Source: JALZHR01 sp036389695 (GTDB lineage Bacteria > Acidobacteriota > Blastocatellia > Pyrinomonadales > Pyrinomonadaceae). From it: a stretch of 13,465 nt of DNA. The notes below the pieces were generated by a model, which was given only the letters and a program-made list of their open reading frames with translations, was not told where the DNA came from and did not search any database. The stretch is taken from contig DASVWG010000498.1 in the NCBI GenBank assembly GCA_036389695.1, forward strand, positions 1-13,465. Direction: 5' to 3'. The position numbers were made by a program, and so were the translations under genes. Below are positions 1-6,875 of this stretch, in pieces (position 1 is the stretch's first letter; the number at the start of each line of letters is the position of its first letter).

Positions 1-289
1 TCTGAATCGGCAGCGCGCCGTTCGGCTGATGCGCCATAAAATAAGCGACTGCCATCATTCCGCTGGCGAGAAAGCCCGCGTAACCGCCCAAAAATCCAAT
101 CATAATCAGCAAGCCCAAAACGACTTCGAGCGTGCCCGTCACGGTCATAAACGTGCCGCCCGGCATCGCCTGCGCCGGCGGCGGAAAAGCAAACAGCTTC
201 TGCGTGCCGTGCAGCAAAAACATAAATCCCGAAACAATACGCAAAAGCGCGTAGAAATATGGTTCATATCTTCCCAAAAATCGTTCCAT
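1..289 (-). CDS. DoxX-family membrane protein, 5' part only
   Basis: The first 96 codons are present and the rest lies beyond the left edge. The protein begins MERFLGRYEPYFYALLRIVS, then GFMFLLHGTQKLFAF and a hydrophobic stretch (about residues 53-82) rich in Gly, Met and Ala. A short N-terminal segment, a helix carrying HGxQKLF and further helices are what DoxX/DoxD-type small membrane proteins look like. Family members are typically four-helix inner-membrane proteins of about 130-150 residues, some linked to quinone or thiol redox chemistry; the specific role cannot be read here. The start is well supported: AAGGAG lies at 297-302, seven bases before the ATG at 287-289. A plausible promoter lies at 327-355. 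The plus-strand reading frame over the same bases is a shadow. Confidence 0.8.
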   Translation of the reverse strand, partial: MERFLGRYEPYFYALLRIVSGFMFLLHGTQKLFAFPPPAQAMPGGTFMTVTGTLEVVLGLLIMIGFLGGYAGFLASGMMAVAYFMAHQPNGALPIQ

Positions 290-326
290 TATTTATCTCC
301 TTAATCAAAAGCGAATAATCGCTTAT

Positions 327-355
327 ATCATAACTCAGGTCATCAAGTTCATTAA
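327..355 (-). promoter_or_regulatory. Candidate sigma70-type promoter of the DoxX gene
   Basis: On the minus strand TTAATG (350-355) is followed after 17 bases by TATGAT (327-332). The -10 matches the consensus at five of six positions and the -35 at three. The predicted leader is about 30 bases and contains the AAGGAG. The region is AT-rich, so a chance match is possible. Confidence 0.35.
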
Positions 356-360
356 ATAAT

Positions 361-388
361 AAAAAAAGGCGAAGAAATTTTCTTCGCC
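361..388 (-). terminator. Intrinsic terminator of the 433-1254 gene
   Basis: Stem GGCGAAGA (368-375) pairs with TCTTCGCC (381-388) over a 5-base loop. Read on the minus strand the hairpin is followed by seven T (361-367) and then ATTATTT. It starts 45 bases past the stop codon of the 433-1254 gene, where a terminator is expected. Confidence 0.85.
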
Positions 389-432
389 CGTAAATATTCA
401 CTTTCAGTGAAAGCTAATTTGCATCGACCAGA

Positions 433-1254
433 TTAGTTTGCCCAATTCCAGGTGGTTTTCAGGCTGTTGAAATTGTCCACAAAGAACGGTTCGAGCGGCG
501 TGCCGTCCGCTTTGCGCGTGTATGCGAGAAACTGGTCGGGCGCGATGCCGCCGCCGGTCGGGTCTTTGATGACCGGGCAGATGCTGTAAACCGCGCCTTC
601 CGAGCCGTCCATTTTGCGCAGGCGTTTGGCGATGAAGCCTTTGCTGTAGAGGTTGTCGATTTCGCTTAAGGTTCTGATAATCGGCGTGCCGTCCAGCGCG
701 AGACCGTTTTTCTTCTGCAAATCGGCGAGCGCCTTTTTGCCGTCTGCCGTCGTGAAGGCTTTCGTCGTGTAGCTAATCCAGACGTGCGACCAGAGTCCGA
801 GCGGGTTGTTGCTGAGATAACCGTTGCGCATATCGAGCATGACCGACTGGCGAAGATTTCCGAGTCCGATTTGATTTCCGTCTTTGGTCGGGAAAACGTA
901 TTCAATCGAAGCATCGGCGAGCCGTCGGGCATTCTGTCCGGCGCCGTCGCCGGTAAAACCGTCGGCGTAAAGCTCGCCCATGACAGTCCAATAGACGGGC
1001 GAGCCGCTGTGGTTATAAGCCGGCAGCGTCAAAAGCGCCCGGACATTTCTCTGCCAGACAAACATCGGCGTATCGAGCGTCGCGAGCGGCGCGACCGCCT
1101 GACGGCGACCGGAGATTTTCGCCGGGTTAACGCCGTTCTGGCGATAAAAGTCGTCGGTGAAATCAAACAAGCGGTCTTTAAAATCCGCTTTCGCCAAAGT
1201 CGGCAGCGCGACGAGGGTCGCCAACATAAAGATAAACGTGACAATCTTTTTCAT
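433..1254 (-). CDS. Secreted protein of unknown function, 273 aa
   Basis: I do not recognise a domain. Residues 1-23 form a classic signal peptide (MKK, a hydrophobic core, then LAKA with cleavage likely before DFKD), so the mature protein of about 250 residues should be exported. The mature part is soluble, without further membrane segments, and rich in aromatic residues and Gly/Asp turns; it has a single Cys (SICPVIKDP region). The stretch around residues 149-165 (NNPLGLWSHVWISYTTK) and the Trp-containing C-terminus (NSLKTTWNWAN) look structured. An AGGAAAG about eight bases before the ATG supports this start. The gene has its own terminator at 361-388, and the preceding gene is separately terminated at 1402-1433, so it is probably monocistronic. 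The plus-strand frame at 784-1278 is a shadow. Confidence 0.8.
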   Translation of the reverse strand: MKKIVTFIFMLATLVALPTLAKADFKDRLFDFTDDFYRQNGVNPAKISGRRQAVAPLATLDTPMFVWQRNVRALLTLPAYNHSGSPVYWTVMGELYADGFTGDGAGQNARRLADASIEYVFPTKDGNQIGLGNLRQSVMLDMRNGYLSNNPLGLWSHVWISYTTKAFTTADGKKALADLQKKNGLALDGTPIIRTLSEIDNLYSKGFIAKRLRKMDGSEGAVYSICPVIKDPTGGGIAPDQFLAYTRKADGTPLEPFFVDNFNSLKTTWNWAN

Positions 1255-1401
1255 TTCGTTCTTTCCTTTAATTTTTAGATAAATTTTCTGATTTTAAGAT
1301 AATTTTTCGCGGACTAAACTTGTGAAGGTCTAGCTTGCTTTACGTAAACAGTGCGCGGCGGGAAGGGAAAAAGACAATTTCGGAAAAAATATTTTCGGCG
1401 C

Positions 1402-1433
1402 AAAAAAAGGCGCATCTTTCGAAACGCCTTTTT
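1402..1433 (-). terminator. Intrinsic terminator after the 2015-2440/1488-2018 pair
   Basis: AAAAAGGCG (1404-1412) pairs with CGCCTTTTT (1425-1433). The 12-base loop contains the self-complementary TTTCGAAA. On the minus strand the stem ends in a run of seven T (1402-1408). The A-tract on the other side would let it work in both directions. It lies 55 bases past the stop at 1488. Confidence 0.8.
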
Positions 1434-1487
1434 CTAAACTTATATCGGCTGTCGGCAAAAGACCGGCGGCAAAAATTCTTTAAAATA

Positions 1488-2018
1488 TTATTGATTCTTC
1501 AATGCCGCGGATTGTTTCTGAAAGCCCTTTTCCGGCTCACCCGCATTGTAAGACAATTTTACCGTCACGTCGTCGCGAAAATTATCGAATTCGATGGTTA
1601 AAAGATTGCCGTCTATCCTGTAGCCGTCCTGGGAAGTAATGCCCGACCAGCACGATTCGTAGCGTTCCGAAGCGGATTCGACGATTTTCCAAGCCGCGTC
1701 GAGCTTAATCCAAATCAGATTCGATTCGACGCCCGCGCCGCATTGCCGGTCGTCTGATTTTTCCTTCGAATCGCCGACGACATCAATCAAAAGATATGTA
1801 AACGCGCCTTGACGATTGGCAAATAAAATTTCCGTTCCCGTGATTTTAGCGGCGTCAATCTTGTCGCTGTCGAGCCGGAGCGCGTGCGCTTTGCCTTTAT
1901 GTTTGACGATTAATCTGCTGTTTCTGCCGCTAATCGCGTATTCGGATTTTTGCGCGAAAGCGAAATTGGCGGTTAAAAATAAAATGAAAACGACGATTAA
2001 ATATTTCATAAAGCTCAT
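1488..2018 (-). CDS. Secreted protein of unknown function, 176 aa
   Basis: No family is recognised. The N-terminus MSFMKYLIVVFILFLTANFAF is a signal peptide, with cleavage likely after AFA at residue 22. The mature part is a small, probably beta-rich domain with two cysteines (C93, C123) that could form a disulfide in the periplasm. The longer upstream frame would place the signal sequence internally, so I reject that start. I chose the ATG at 2016-2018 because it overlaps the stop of the upstream gene as ATGA, a common translational coupling arrangement; the next ATG (2007-2009) would give MKYLIVV and is the alternative. The gene is the second of a two-gene operon with the zinc-ribbon membrane protein 2015-2440. 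Confidence 0.75.
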   Translation of the reverse strand: MSFMKYLIVVFILFLTANFAFAQKSEYAISGRNSRLIVKHKGKAHALRLDSDKIDAAKITGTEILFANRQGAFTYLLIDVVGDSKEKSDDRQCGAGVESNLIWIKLDAAWKIVESASERYESCWSGITSQDGYRIDGNLLTIEFDNFRDDVTVKLSYNAGEPEKGFQKQSAALKNQ

Positions 2019-2440
2019 TTCGCCGTCCAGACGAAAATTTTGCCGATGACGAACAAAACAATCACCAAGCCGATTGAAATCCAGACGATAAACGTATTGC
2101 GCCTGCCGAAAATGATTTGCCACAAACCGGCGAGCGCAAACGAAATGCCGACGACAAAAGTCAGACCGATAATGCCGACGGCAAACAGCAATTCCTTTTC
2201 GGAACCGTTAAACCGGCTGCCGTTTGTCTGCATCAAAGCGCCGTACATAAACAGCCCGACAAACGCCATCAGCACCGAGATAAAACCGCCGAGAAAAACC
2301 AGCACGCCGCCTAAGATTCTGATAGTCGCTTTGGTGCGCACCACGCCGCCGCAGCGCTGGCATCTTTTATCGAAATCGCCCGCCGGACGATGACATTTGT
2401 AACAAAAACGCGGTTGTGAATTAATAATATTTTGCTGCAT
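2015..2440 (-). CDS. Zinc-ribbon membrane protein, 141 aa
   Basis: The N-terminal cytoplasmic segment carries two CxxC knuckles, C13/C16 (CYKC) and C27/C30 (CQRC), spaced as in a small zinc ribbon. Three hydrophobic helices follow, at about residues 41-70, 85-111 and 117-137. Zinc ribbon plus a few helices is a frequent layout of uncharacterised bacterial membrane proteins, where the ribbon may be structural or bind a partner. Nothing here points to a substrate. No Shine-Dalgarno is visible before the ATG (the upstream bases are AT-rich), so initiation may be weak. It overlaps the next gene by four bases, so the two products may act together at the membrane. The plus-strand frames over it are shadows. 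Confidence 0.75.
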   Translation of the reverse strand: MQQNIINSQPRFCYKCHRPAGDFDKRCQRCGGVVRTKATIRILGGVLVFLGGFISVLMAFVGLFMYGALMQTNGSRFNGSEKELLFAVGIIGLTFVVGISFALAGLWQIIFGRRNTFIVWISIGLVIVLFVIGKIFVWTAK

Positions 2441-2506
2441 ATTGAATAAATAAACGGAAAATATTCAATCAATCAGACGACAATGGCGGGAAATTTTGCA
2501 GAAAGC

Positions 2507-2607
2507 GATAAGTGATAAGTGATAAGTGATAGGTGATAAGTGATAGGTGATAAGGTAAGAGAGAAGCGGTTTTTCCTTATCACTTATCACTTATCACTTA
2601 TCACTTT
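2507..2607. repeat. Heptamer fold-back array, unit GATAAGT
   Basis: The left arm (2507-2555) is seven tandem 7-bp units, GATAAGT with GATAGGT and GATAAGG variants. The right arm (2575-2602, continuing to about 2607) is four inverted units (ACTTATC). About 19 bases (GTAAGAGAGAAGCGG...) separate them, so a transcript of either strand could fold into a long hairpin. The right arm overlaps the 3' end of the M1 peptidase and supplies its stop codon. Read on the gene strand, every right-arm unit contains TGA. Confidence 0.9.
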
Positions 2608-3924
2608 ATAAACCCATTTATTAAAAAACGCCGATAAATCCTTGCCGCTCGATTTTTCCATAGTCTTTTGAAAATCGGCGGTCGTCACGGATTTGCCCCA
2701 GTATTTTTGCGTGTAATTTTTTAAGCCTTTCCAGAACGCCGCGTCGCCCATTTCCTCGCGCAGAAGATGCGTGACATACGCGCCTTTTTGATAAACCAAG
2801 ACGCGGTCTTCGCTCGCCGGTTTGTTCCAATCCGGAAAAACGAGCGATTTGTCCTTTCCGGCGTCGCGCACTTTTTCGTAGCGCGTTTTGGATTTTTCGA
2901 TTTCCGCCAAATATTCCGCGCGTCCGAAGCGATGCTCCTTATACGCGGCGGTCATAAACGTGGCGATGCCTTCGTTGAGCCAGAAATGCGTCCAGTCGCG
3001 GTTGGTGACCATATTGCCCCACCATTGATGTGCAAATTCGTGCGCGGCGAGCCATAAGTCCTTTTCGTTTTTCAAAACCCCGCGCCCGTAATCTTCGTTC
3101 ATCGCCGTAAAGCTGCTCATTTCCTGCTCGACTCTGCCCGCCGCCAGAACCTGCGTGTAAACTTCGTCAGCGTATTTCACGCCTGCTTTGCTCTCGTAAA
3201 AATCGAACATATCCGCCGTGTCTTTGAAAATCTGCCGGATTTCCTTTTCGGAAAACTGCGGCGAAGCCAGATAACGAAGCTCGACGCCTTTGTGATTCTG
3301 CCGGACTTCGCGGAAATTTCCGGCGGCGAAGCCGAAAATGTAAGTCGGAATGGCGTTTTTCTGTTCCCATTCAAACGCGGATTTGTTGTCGGGCAAATCG
3401 CTGCGCCGGATAAAACGACCGTTGCCGACCGCCTGCAAATCCTTCGGTAAAATCAGGTTAAGGCGAAACGTCGCGCGGTCATCCGGCGCGTCAACGCACG
3501 GCATCCACTGGCTGGTCGAAAAAAGCGTGTAAACCTGTGTTTGTTCGGGAAAAAACCGGATGCCGAAGCGCGGCGTGCCGTGATATTCAATCTCAATCTC
3601 GCGTTTTTCGCCCGTTCGCGCCGGGCGCGCCAGCGAAACAATCAGGACGCTCTCGCGCTTTTCAAACTTCAAAACGCTTTTTCCTTCACGCGCGGCGTCG
3701 ATTTCCAGAACGCCCGCATTTAATTGAATTTCCGACAGATTATTTTTCAGCGCGTTGAATTTTACGACGACTTTGCCTTTGACGGATTTATTCGAAATGT
3801 CCGGCTCAATCCGCGCGTCGTAACCGGTGACGTCGAAAGACGCGGTCTGCGCTTTAGCTTCCGTCATAAAAAAGACCGCAATCAACAAAAAAGCGATTTT
3901 TATAAAATGTTTCGGGATAATCAT
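2587..3924 (-). CDS. M1-family zinc metallopeptidase (aminopeptidase-like), short form
   Basis: The 445-aa protein has a signal peptide (residues 1-25, EAKA before Q26), an all-beta N-terminal domain (about 27-210) and a gluzincin catalytic domain. The zinc site is complete: H295-E296-F-A-H299 and, 18 residues on, E318 in NEG. Y378 in VYQKGAY is the expected transition-state tyrosine. At the substrate-recognition GAMEN site the protein has VEQEM (265-269); E268 aligns with the key Glu, but the rest is divergent. It stops soon after the catalytic domain and lacks the long helical C-terminal domain of the 850-residue PepN/APN enzymes, as in short bacterial M1 proteins. Periplasmic or extracellular peptide trimming is the likely role. 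The last five residues (V441 to K445) and the TGA lie inside the heptamer array. The ATG at 3924 has only a poor ribosome binding site (GAGCAG). Confidence 0.93.
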   Translation of the reverse strand: MIIPKHFIKIAFLLIAVFFMTEAKAQTASFDVTGYDARIEPDISNKSVKGKVVVKFNALKNNLSEIQLNAGVLEIDAAREGKSVLKFEKRESVLIVSLARPARTGEKREIEIEYHGTPRFGIRFFPEQTQVYTLFSTSQWMPCVDAPDDRATFRLNLILPKDLQAVGNGRFIRRSDLPDNKSAFEWEQKNAIPTYIFGFAAGNFREVRQNHKGVELRYLASPQFSEKEIRQIFKDTADMFDFYESKAGVKYADEVYTQVLAAGRVEQEMSSFTAMNEDYGRGVLKNEKDLWLAAHEFAHQWWGNMVTNRDWTHFWLNEGIATFMTAAYKEHRFGRAEYLAEIEKSKTRYEKVRDAGKDKSLVFPDWNKPASEDRVLVYQKGAYVTHLLREEMGDAAFWKGLKNYTQKYWGKSVTTADFQKTMEKSSGKDLSAFFNKWVYKVISDK

Positions 3925-3967
3925 TGTTTTCTGCTCAAAACATTATTTCACTTAAAACCGGACAAAA

Positions 3968-4001
3968 CAAAAGCGCAGTCTCATTCGAAACTGCGCTTTT
4001 G
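3968..4001 (-). terminator. Bidirectional terminator after 4034-4468
   Basis: A 12-bp perfect stem, CAAAAGCGCAGT (3968-3979) with ACTGCGCTTTTG (3990-4001), has a 10-base loop. On the minus strand it ends in TTTTGTTTTGTC. It lies 33 bases past the stop of the 4034-4468 gene and just upstream of the peptidase gene. The loop (TTCGAATGAG on the minus strand) resembles those of the other GGCGA-type terminators in the window. Confidence 0.8.
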
Positions 4002-4033
4002 GCTGATTGTTTATTAAATAAGAGATTTATTTT

Positions 4034-4468
4034 TTAGTACCGGTTATTTCGACGGTCACGGCGGTCATCGACACGGTCGTAAGCTTCGCTGTAGCCGCGC
4101 ATAAAGCCGACGCGAAAAGCCTGCGTGAAGGAAACCTGGCTGCCGTAGCGCGAATCGTAGCTTCTTCTCGCCTGTCTAAGTGCGCGATTGTAAGCTCTCA
4201 TCGCATTCTCGCGGCGGTTGGCGCGCGCGTCTTCGCGTCCGCTCTGCATACCTAAGCGCATACCTAACTGCATCGCCTTGCGGTCACTACCGTAACGTTC
4301 GTCATAACGGTCATTGCGCCGCTCGTCGCGACGGTCGTCCTGACGATAATCACGGTCATTGCGGTATTGCGCGCTGACGTTTGTCACCGATAAAATTCCG
4401 AGACCGAAAACTAATGCTATGCCCAAGCCGAATAATCTGATTTTGCTTTGTAATTTGTTTGTTTTCAT
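4034..4468 (-). CDS. Secreted Arg/Asp/Tyr-rich protein, 144 aa
   Basis: The start is decided by AAGGAG five bases before the ATG at 4466-4468; the longer frame to 4540 has no such site. Residues 1-33 form a signal peptide with cleavage likely at VSA|Q. The mature protein opens with a low-complexity charged region (about 35-64, repeats of RDxR and DRYDERY), then GMRLGMQSGRE (69-79) and a C-terminal QAFRVGFMRGYSEAYD (116-131), followed by another RDRR-rich tail. The Gly and Tyr/Phe spacing suggests an amphipathic repeat. It is paralogous to the product of 7875-8345, with the same 33-residue leader length and matching YGS-xxx-AFRxGFxxGYxEAY block. No function is known to me. It has its own terminator (3968-4001) and possibly its own promoter. 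Confidence 0.78.
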   Translation of the reverse strand: MKTNKLQSKIRLFGLGIALVFGLGILSVTNVSAQYRNDRDYRQDDRRDERRNDRYDERYGSDRKAMQLGMRLGMQSGREDARANRRENAMRAYNRALRQARRSYDSRYGSQVSFTQAFRVGFMRGYSEAYDRVDDRRDRRNNRY

Positions 4469-4510
4469 AAAAACTCCTTGAGAACTTCTTGTCTCGCGCT
4501 TACTAAAGCG

Positions 4511-4540
4511 ATTATCGTGCCACGCGAAAAACATCAACAA
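4511..4540 (-). promoter_or_regulatory. Possible promoter of the 4034-4468 gene
   Basis: On the minus strand GATAAT (4511-4516) has five of six -10 matches. The -35 18 bases upstream, TTGTTG (4535-4540), matches mainly in its TTG. The position, 43 bases before the start codon, is reasonable. Confidence 0.3.
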
Positions 4541-4627
4541 ATTACAAGGTTTTCTGTAAAATTCCGAACCGCCGCTTTCTACTTCTACCGCAAATCGGTT
4601 ACAGGCAGTCTATTTGAGCATGAATAA

Positions 4628-4697
4628 TTGAGAAGTGAGAACTGGGAAGTGAAAACTGAAAGCGTTTCTCGGCTCTCAACTCTCAATTCTCACTTAT
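4628..4697. repeat. Degenerate heptamer fold-back array, units such as TTGAGAA
   Basis: The left arm (4628-4662) is five 7-bp units: TTGAGAA, GTGAGAA, CTGGGAA, GTGAAAA, CTGAAAG. The right arm (4673-4693) is three inverted units, which read on the minus strand as GTGAGAA, TTGAGAG, TTGAGAG. Only about 10 bases separate them. The TAA stop of the methyltransferase (4697-4699) directly abuts the right arm. All but one unit carry TGA on the strand that reads into them. Confidence 0.75.
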
Positions 4698-5497
4698 TAG
4701 TTCTTATCTTTACGCAGCTGCAAACACAATTCCTGACCGAGCGAAGGGAACAGCGCCGCCCAGACCTGATTGAAACGAATCCAGAGCGCGTAATTTTCCA
4801 GGCGGCTGCCTTTTTTTCGGATGAGCGCCGTGCCGGTCGAAAACTCGACTTGAAAGCCGACCTGCTCGGCGATGCGGCGCAGGCGTTTTGACCAGAAAAC
4901 GTGTATGTGCTGCCCGCGCTGGCGCGTTCCGGCTTGCATCTGTTTGGCAAATTGGCGCTCGCGCCAATGAGCGATAAATTTCGGCGCGGTCGGCACGCCG
5001 ACCAATAAAAGCCCGCCCGGACGCAAAATGCGGGCAATCTCGCGCAAAGTAAATTCCGGTCGCGGCAGATGCTCCAGAACGTGCGAGCAGATGGCAATAT
5101 CGACCGAAGCGTCCGCCAACGGCAGACCTTCGTCAAAATCGCATTGATGCAGCTCGTCGTATTTCGCCAGCCCGATGCCTTCGCGGTTCGTATCGATGTC
5201 CAGCCCAATCCAGCGCGCGCCCTCGACCTGCGGAATAAAGCGCTTGATAATCCCGCGGTCGCAGCCGACATCGACAATCACCGGCGCTCTGTCCATCCGC
5301 TTTAATTCATCCTGAATCACGCAGTGCATCCACCAGTAGCGCAAGGCTCTGACCGGATAACGCGTTTTCTCCAGCTCTTTGGAGAAAGGGAAATCCGGCT
5401 TGCGAATCTCGTCATTGCGGTCAATCGCGTCCAGCGGCTCGGACACAAAGCGGAAACGGCTGTATTTTTTATGAAGTTTTTTGGTGCTGTTAGTCAT
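4697..5497 (-). CDS. Class I SAM-dependent methyltransferase, 266 aa
   Basis: A Rossmann-type methyltransferase of the Methyltransf_11 kind. Motif I is VIVDVGCDRG (residues 73-82), which binds the SAM methionine end; the acidic residue after beta-2 is in WIGLDID (D100/D102); motif II/III regions are DIAICSHVLEHL (133-144) and ILRPGGLLLVGVP (157-169). HVLEHLP and LRPGG are hallmarks of small-molecule or lipid/quinone methyltransferases, but the acceptor cannot be assigned. Residues 1-60 form a basic, aromatic-rich extension with two Trp, and the C-terminal third is basic, suggesting a polar or membrane-associated acceptor. It lies 140 bases downstream of the GNAT/nucleotidyltransferase gene and has a good promoter of its own (5524-5552), so co-transcription is uncertain. 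The ribosome binding site is weak. Confidence 0.9.
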   Translation of the reverse strand: MTNSTKKLHKKYSRFRFVSEPLDAIDRNDEIRKPDFPFSKELEKTRYPVRALRYWWMHCVIQDELKRMDRAPVIVDVGCDRGIIKRFIPQVEGARWIGLDIDTNREGIGLAKYDELHQCDFDEGLPLADASVDIAICSHVLEHLPRPEFTLREIARILRPGGLLLVGVPTAPKFIAHWRERQFAKQMQAGTRQRGQHIHVFWSKRLRRIAEQVGFQVEFSTGTALIRKKGSRLENYALWIRFNQVWAALFPSLGQELCLQLRKDKN

Positions 5498-5523
5498 TAA
5501 ATTTTGATGTTTGCCAATTCAAT

Positions 5524-5552
5524 AGAATAGTCAAATTGCCGTAAACTTTCAA
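5524..5552 (-). promoter_or_regulatory. Sigma70-type promoter of the methyltransferase gene
   Basis: Minus strand: TTGAAA (5547-5552), a 17-base spacer and TATTCT (5524-5529), matching the consensus at five and four positions. The -10 lies 27 bases before the ATG at 5497, giving a short leader of about 20 bases. Confidence 0.5.
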
Positions 5553-5637
5553 TTTTCTGAAATAGGCGGGCGCACGTCTGACGGCAAAGTTTCGAGGCTT
5601 TGCCTGTCTCTGATGAAGATTTATAGAAGCCTTATTT

Positions 5638-6807
5638 CTATTCTGAAACTGCGTTTTGAAGTTTTTCCAGAATGCCTTGCGGGTCGTGTAAGATTCTCAT
5701 TCCGTTGCCGACAATGCGCCGCACCTCATCGCTGGCAGGCAAATCCGCCCAACCCGGCGTTACAAAATTAAACTCAATCTGCCCGTGCTGCTCGCGATAA
5801 AACGAGCGAATCGTCTCGCCGCTAAACCATTTTTCGCGGCGTGCATATTGAAACCTGCCGAAACTCGTGATATAACCGTCGTTCTCAAAATGCTTTTCGA
5901 TGTCAGGGGTTAAAAGCAGCACGTCAACGTCCGAGTCAGGACGCTCCGTGCCGCGTGCGCGCGAGCCGAACAGGGCGACGCCGACGACTTCGGGAAAACG
6001 ATACACGGGAAGCGCAAGCATCAAACAGAGGTCTTCATAATTAAACGGCGGCAGAAATTCCATCCGGCGAAGCCTCTGGTCGAGCAATTTGCCGGCGTCT
6101 TTTTTATCGACCCAGGCTTCATTGTCCCAATCGTAAAATTCAAGCCCGGGAAAGCGCAGCTTGTATTGAAAGTTAGGATTTTGCTTGTAATAGTGTCCGA
6201 GATAATAAAAATCTTTTTTCTTTTTAATGGCATATTGCATTTCGAGCAAAACGGTGAAGATTCCCAGACTGCGCTGCGGCTCGTTCAAATCCCAGAAACA
6301 CGAATCGCTTTGGATGGATTTCGGGAAATTGTCGAAAATGCTGCACGCCACGACGCGACGGTTTTTCAAAACGCAGACTTCCATTAATTCTTCCGAATCG
6401 CATTTCCAAATCGGATATTTTTGCGCGAGCGTCTGGTAAAGTTTTTCGTTGTAGCGCGTGTAATGTTTCTCGTAAAGAGCCGATTTCTGCCGCGTCACCC
6501 AAAGCGGTCGAATGTGAACTTTCAAATCCGCGTTTTTCTTCAAAACGCGGCGCAGGCTTTTGCTCAGAACAAAATCTTTCAGCCGGTAGCGCGTCGGAAA
6601 AGTCCGCCACAATCTGCCGTCGAAGCTTTCGGAATCATAACGAACGAGTTCTCTATCGAGATTGTAGCACCAGCCGTTTGCCAGAAAAGCATCTATATTT
6701 GTGTCTTCAAAAACGCGTCGATGATTAAAAATCGTCTCGAATTCGTCATGGTCAATATATTCTTCATCGGTGTCGTCTACAAAAATAATGTTCTCATCAC
6801 TAGACAT
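5638..6807 (-). CDS. Arginyltransferase-like GNAT domain fused to a nucleotidyltransferase
   Basis: The 389-aa protein has two parts. Residues about 35-235 resemble the C-terminal (GNAT-fold) part of arginyl/leucyl-tRNA-protein transferases: LKDFVLSKSLRRVLKKN (76-92), LYEKHYTRYNE (111-121), VVACSIFDN (152-160), RSLGIFTVLLEMQYA (179-193), FYYLGHYY (200-207) and YKLRFPGLEFY (215-225). The Cys cluster of the N-terminal ATE domain is absent. Residues about 256-389 are a MNT/kanamycin-type nucleotidyltransferase: GSRARG (281-286) and DSDVD (291-295, metal-binding D293 and D295), a possible third acidic residue E345 in QIEFNFV, and a terminal ILHDPQGIL typical of the family. Residues 1-30 are very acidic. 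It may act on proteins using aminoacyl-tRNA and NTP, but that is inference. It follows the FN3-like gene by 68 bases; GAGG lies ten bases before the ATG. Confidence 0.82.
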   Translation of the reverse strand: MSSDENIIFVDDTDEEYIDHDEFETIFNHRRVFEDTNIDAFLANGWCYNLDRELVRYDSESFDGRLWRTFPTRYRLKDFVLSKSLRRVLKKNADLKVHIRPLWVTRQKSALYEKHYTRYNEKLYQTLAQKYPIWKCDSEELMEVCVLKNRRVVACSIFDNFPKSIQSDSCFWDLNEPQRSLGIFTVLLEMQYAIKKKKDFYYLGHYYKQNPNFQYKLRFPGLEFYDWDNEAWVDKKDAGKLLDQRLRRMEFLPPFNYEDLCLMLALPVYRFPEVVGVALFGSRARGTERPDSDVDVLLLTPDIEKHFENDGYITSFGRFQYARREKWFSGETIRSFYREQHGQIEFNFVTPGWADLPASDEVRRIVGNGMRILHDPQGILEKLQNAVSE

Positions 6808-6875
6808 CGCGCATTAGCCTCGAAAAGATAAGACATTTTACAACAAAAGACGCTTCGAATTGAATAAAAATCTGT

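Noticed and set aside
784..1278. 164-codon plus-strand frame over the 433-1254 gene
   Set aside because: It is antisense to a gene with signal peptide, ribosome binding site and terminator; its composition is that of a shadow frame.
1339..1348. Palindrome TTTACGTAAA upstream of the 433-1254 gene
   Set aside because: A single 10-bp palindrome with no partner site is within chance expectation.
1335..1601. 88-codon plus-strand frame
   Set aside because: It runs through the terminator at 1402-1433 and into the antisense of the 1488-2018 gene.
2507..2607. CRISPR-like array
   Set aside because: The units are contiguous 7-bp tandem copies without spacers.
5583..5604. Hairpin GGCAAAG/CTTTGCC after the fusion gene
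   Set aside because: A 7-bp stem with no T-run on the minus strand, so it does not meet the terminator pattern used elsewhere in the window.
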